The notes beneath the pieces are model-generated. The model made no database searches, was not told the origin of the DNA, and worked only from the letters and a program-made list of their open reading frames with translations. Shown in pieces: positions 60,547 through 64,000 of a stretch of 64,000 bases of DNA. The stretch's first letter is position 1; each line of letters opens with the position of its first letter. Source of the DNA: Microbotryum silenes-acaulis (lineage: Eukaryota; Basidiomycota; Microbotryomycetes; Microbotryales; Microbotryaceae). The stretch is from contig QPFY01000020.1 in the NCBI GenBank assembly GCA_003665825.1, positions 372,001-436,000 on the forward strand, given 5' to 3'. The position numbers were made by a program, and so were the translations under genes.

Positions 60547-61755
60547 CTACGCCTTGCGATGTTCAATCTTCTCGACCCTGACCTCGCCTTCCACAAGCTG
60601 ATACACGTATCTGTTCCCCAAGAGCCCCAACCAAAACAGAAAACAAACAAAAACGTTAGTACCTCCACCCTTGAACACTTTCCTCTCCGAGGCCCGTGAA
60701 ACTAACGTGACGACGACATTGCCTTGAATATCCAACAAGGCGAACGAAGGTGTCGGCGAAGGCGGTTCCATGAATTGATCTTGCTCCGTTTCTGCTTCTT
60801 TTTCTCCTGCACCGTTCCTTTTCCCCTCTGATTTGGGATCTGTCGTTCCTGCAGCAGTTGCTTCGGAGCCGGGTCTCCCTTCTTCCGCAGTCTTGGTTCC
60901 TGTGCTCAAAGTGGAGGTGGTCGAGGAGGTAGTAGACTCGACGCCGGTTGTCGAAGAGGTAGAAGGGTGGTTGATCGTCGTCGGTGTAGTCGTAGCCGGT
61001 GGTGTCCAATGAGGGGAGAAAGCGCCGGTCGCCGATCCAGGGTTGATGAAGAACCGGCCATCATATTCGAACGCTTCGAATCTGCAGGTCACGTGCGGAA
61101 GAAAGCGAGTTAGCCCGATCGACGATTCTACGGGATTTTTTTTTTTGTGTGTGCCAGATGAGGGTTAAGCCTACCGATGGGTCGCACCCGAGATGAGAAC
61201 ATCGACATCGAGTTTCCTCGCGATCGCACTGAGCGCTTCGGTATCGCCGAGGGGGACGACTTGATGGCCGTGCAAGACGCCTATCCGTAAGGGTCCGTGT
61301 TGGAGGACCATTGAAGGGGGGAGAGCAGGGTTCTAAACCGGTTCAACGAGGGAGAGGAAATCAGTCTATGGGTCAGAGGGTGGGGGATAAGGGTAAGGGA
61401 GAAGCGTACCTCATCGTATTCGCCGCGTACGCCTCGCAAGTCAGGTGCGACGCTACGAAGGTATTCCCATGTTTCTTTATCGCACACATTGCCTGTACAA
61501 AGGATCTGTTGGATCTTGCCTGGGACCTGTTGGGTGCGGTGGCAAGTGGGTGGGTATCGAAGGCGCGGAGGGTTGATCAACCACGTGTGGGGGGAGGGAA
61601 CAGAGACGGGTAAGGGCAGAGGGGACGATGCATCAGTGCGAGGCTGAGCACAGGCGTGAAGACGTCTTACTCACGAGTAGTTTCTTGAACTTTGCGGGTA
61701 GGTCGTGGGTACGGATGGGGATGTGAATGTCACCGAGTACGAGCACGAGCACCAT
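60547..61755 (-). CDS. VPS29: retromer subunit VPS29
   Basis: Metallophosphoesterase-fold retromer core protein for endosome-to-Golgi recycling. Exons: [60 protein letters not shown], then [56 protein letters not shown] Thr/Ser-rich insert of about 70 residues separates this from [16 protein letters not shown] and [19 protein letters not shown]. The metal-site residues of VPS29 (GDIHIP, GN, HGH, ATH) are present. An insert at a similar place occurs in yeast Vps29. The stretch between VVTLVS and YVYQL reads through in frame; no GT-AG intron there keeps the frame, so it is left as coding. Confidence 0.92.
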
Positions 61756-62266
61756 GATGACCGAGGGAGATGGGTGGGTGGGTCAAGTGGGACGACTACG
61801 TGTCGATTTGGGATCGGTGCAGAGTGAAATGGGCTGTCGAGGGAAGAATGCGGAGATGAGGTGGCGGGGTGGCTCCGGTCGTAGAGGCGAGGTGGGTGAC
61901 TGAGGCCAAGATGGGAGGCCAAAGATGGGATCAGTCGACACGAGGACGAGGCGCACGAGTGGAGACTGAGCGGAGCGTCACAGCGAGTCTCCGCGAGTGA
62001 TCGCCTGTAATCACCCGCGCTGTAGTGAGGTGAACCCGGCTTGGCTTGTGACCCAACGCGCGTCTAGAGCTTCGTCTGCTCAGTCACCCCTTATCAATTG
62101 ACCACCTCCCTCTCCGCCATCAAGTCGCCGCTCGAATTGGTGTGCCGCCCCGTTCGTGCCAGCAGCTCGTCATCGCCGATCGTATCAGCCCCGGCGCCTC
62201 ACCGGATAGCCCCAGCTCTCCTTTCCGCTTCCCTCCCCACCTCATTACCCACCCCACCCATCCAAT
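61756..62266. promoter_or_regulatory. shared upstream region of VPS29 and VPS2
   Basis: About 0.5 kb between divergent genes for endosomal sorting. No gene seen. The promoter role is inferred. Confidence 0.4.
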
Positions 62267-63332
62267 ATGAACCTCGTTGAATCCCTCTTTGGTCGCTCCA
62301 AGACACCCGCAGAAAGGCTGAGGTAAGCACGCCCGATCAGCCGCCCGGACCTCCATCTTGGCACAACTTCCCTCCCTCGCCCCCACACCACACATCGAGG
62401 CCGACTGACGACCCGCTTCAAACCCCGCCCCGGTAGACAACATCAACGTTCCCTGCAAAAAGCGCAACGTGAACTCGATCGAGAACGCACCAAACTCGAA
62501 GCCCAAGAGAAGAAGCTCGTCAATGACATCAAAGCCTCCGCACGCAAGGGCCAAATCGTACGCCGCCCCCCCCCCCCCCCCCCCCCCCCAGTCGGGCAAC
62601 TCTAGCCCTCGAAACTGAATCAATTCGGGGAACGCGCCCTTTCCCGCACAGAACGCGTGCAAAGTGATGGCCAAGGATTTGGTCCGGACGAGGAAATACA
62701 TCTCCAAATTCTACGGCATGAAGACGCAGTTGCAGGCCGTGTCGTTGAGGATTCAGACACTGCGATCGAATCAACAGATGGCCGAGGCGATGAAGGGGGC
62801 TACAAAGGTCGGCCGAACTGCACGGTCTAACGCTCGTTGGATCAAATTCTTACCTTTAATTTTTTTTAAACTTGTTCCCGCACAGGCCATGTCCCTCATG
62901 TCGAAACAAACGAACCTACCGCAAATTCAAAGGATCTTGCAAGAATTCGAACGCGAGTCGGCGAGCATGGACATGAAGGAAGAGATGATGGCCGATTCAA
63001 TCGACGATGCGATGGAGGATGACGAAGACAATGAAGAGGAGGAAGGGAACAAGATTTTGGATGAGGTCTTGGCCGAAATTGGGATTAGTGTTGGGCAGCA
63101 GGTCGGTTCGAGAGATCGGACTCGGCACGAACGTGAATTGCTAAGACTGACCCCGGTTGAGATCGACCCGCAGCTCGGCGAAACACCAACCGATGTACCC
63201 GCCGTCGGAGTCGCCGAATTGTCACAACGGATGGCCGTCGCGGAAGGCCCCATGGGAGCGAGTAGTGCAGGTGGAGGAGGTGCGGCCTCGGATGATTTGG
63301 AATCGAGGTTAGCGAATCTGCGAAGGGATTGA
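62267..63332 (+). CDS. VPS2: ESCRT-III subunit VPS2/DID4 (CHMP2A type)
   Basis: Membrane-remodelling subunit that recruits Vps4 in multivesicular-body formation. Exons: MNLVESLFGRSKTPAERLR|QHQRSLQKAQRELDRERTKL, EAQEKKLVNDIKASARKGQI|NACKVMAKDLVRTRKYISKF, LQAVSLRIQTLRSNQQMAEA-MKGATK|AMSLMSKQTNLPQIQ-RILQEFE, SMDMKEEMMADSIDDAMEDD. It matches CHMP2A in order and wording. The C-terminal MIM1 helix DDLESRLANLRRD for Vps4 binding is intact; stop at 63330-63332. One intron carries a 24-nt poly-C run before its acceptor. A further small intron near 63101-63165 may remove a non-conserved piece after VGQQ. Confidence 0.95.
62566..62589. repeat. 24-nt poly-C tract
   Basis: Longest homopolymer in the window, inside VPS2 intron 2, some 60 nt before the acceptor. 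Confidence 0.85.
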
Positions 63333-64000
63333 TAGGGGGGGAAAGTGATGGGGACATTGATGTAATAGTATGATGGTATCAACTATGAAAGTATTCACGG
63401 AAGGAGTGTTCGAGTGATGTGGCTTTGCAAGTGATTTCACACACTCGCTCGGTTGATTTCGGTGCGATCGCCCCGGCGTCGCTCGTTTGCCCTTTTGACA
63501 TTCCCCTGAACCACTCGGTCCTGCGTCCGTCCTCCGCTAGCTTGTACATCGCAGTCTGTACCCCTGTAGCGACCAGCGTCTATGCACCCACTTCGTCGAA
63601 CACATCAATCTCAAGTTCTGGTCGCTCGACAACAACACTGCACCAGCGCTTTTGGCTCGATATAGGCTTGTCACGTGGCTCGCTGGCTGGCTGACAGCAC
63701 GTCGAGGCGCGTCGCACGAGACGAGACGACACCCACCTCGCGCACTGGCATCGCTTAGGGGTATCCACTAGTTCAGACGACATCAACGCAGTCGCTCGGA
63801 GTAGCTTCGCCCTTTACACTCGAGCAAGCCCTCTAGACAACTTGTTGGCCAGGCGTTGGGGCAGGACGTCTCGAAAGGAGTCAGTGTTCCAACGAGCCAC
63901 CCTCCTCTCCTCTCGTCTTCCGGATCCTCAAAGCCCAGACCGTAGCCCATCATGTCGTCCGGTGATGACGGATCGGTTGACATTGGGCGCAGTGCACCCA
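63333..64000. other. right-edge stretch, possible unrecognised gene on the minus strand
   Basis: A minus-strand frame opens at an ATG at 63983 (MSTDPSSPDDMMGYGLGFED-PEDE) and another minus frame near 63380-63580 reads TLVATGVQTAMYKLAEDGRR-TEW, which looks coding in composition. I could not join them with convincing splice sites and recognise no family. They may be exons of one small gene, or chance. Confidence 0.25.

Noticed and set aside
60176..60581. two overlapping frames of about 115 codons upstream of HOM3
   Set aside because: No start context, domain or exon chain; they run into the VPS29 3' end.

Overview
The window is nuclear DNA of a filamentous-fungus or yeast-type eukaryote. It is densely packed with protein genes on both strands, nearly all broken by several short introns (about 45-120 nt, GT..AG, with CTGAC/CTAAC-like branch sites). 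Intergenic gaps are short and C/G homopolymers are frequent. The gene set (cyclin L, SCYL2, CHMP2-type VPS2, RECQL1-type helicase, THOC7, full Arp2/3) together with GC-rich, intron-dense genes suggests a basidiomycete, perhaps Pucciniomycotina (red-yeast-like). That placement is inference; no rRNA or other marker is present. All products below were recognised by reading the translated frames, not by database search.

Left third (1-22.5 kb): after about 1.8 kb with no gene I can support come THOC7 (-), an ER DnaJ with DUF1977 (+), a JTB-like membrane protein (-), SRP19 (-), UNC50/GMH1 (-), a 0.6-kb inverted-repeat element, a WW-domain low-complexity protein with repeated LSDR-type motifs (+), aminopeptidase P (-), a PCD1-type Nudix hydrolase (-), cyclophilin H (+) and SDH2 (+).

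Middle (22.5-45.6 kb): an unknown membrane protein (+), a short-chain dehydrogenase (+), cyclin L (-), SCYL2 pseudokinase (+), a 2-kb gene-free stretch, NOT4 E3 ligase (-), RNA polymerase III subunit RPC17/RPC9 (-), ARPC4 (+), APC5 (+), mitoribosomal mS37/MRP10 (-) and NSA2 (+).

Right third (45.6-64 kb): NADH-cytochrome b5 reductase (-), RECQL1-type helicase (+), alanyl-tRNA synthetase (-), ERO1 (+), aspartokinase (-), VPS29 (-) and VPS2/CHMP2 (+). A possible unrecognised gene lies at the right edge.

The genes are mostly housekeeping: mRNA export and decay, protein folding and secretion, retromer and ESCRT traffic, translation, respiration, cell cycle. I see no biosynthetic cluster, CRISPR, virus or prokaryote-type system. 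The most notable signals are: an ATG-less, arginine-containing, acid-free N-terminal extension with three consecutive ACG codons in front of the alanyl-tRNA synthetase, which matches how yeast ALA1 makes its mitochondrial form; a RecQ helicase with an altered aromatic-rich loop; a new-looking inverted-repeat element; unusual splicing in cyclin L and ARPC4; and a fungal JTB-family protein.
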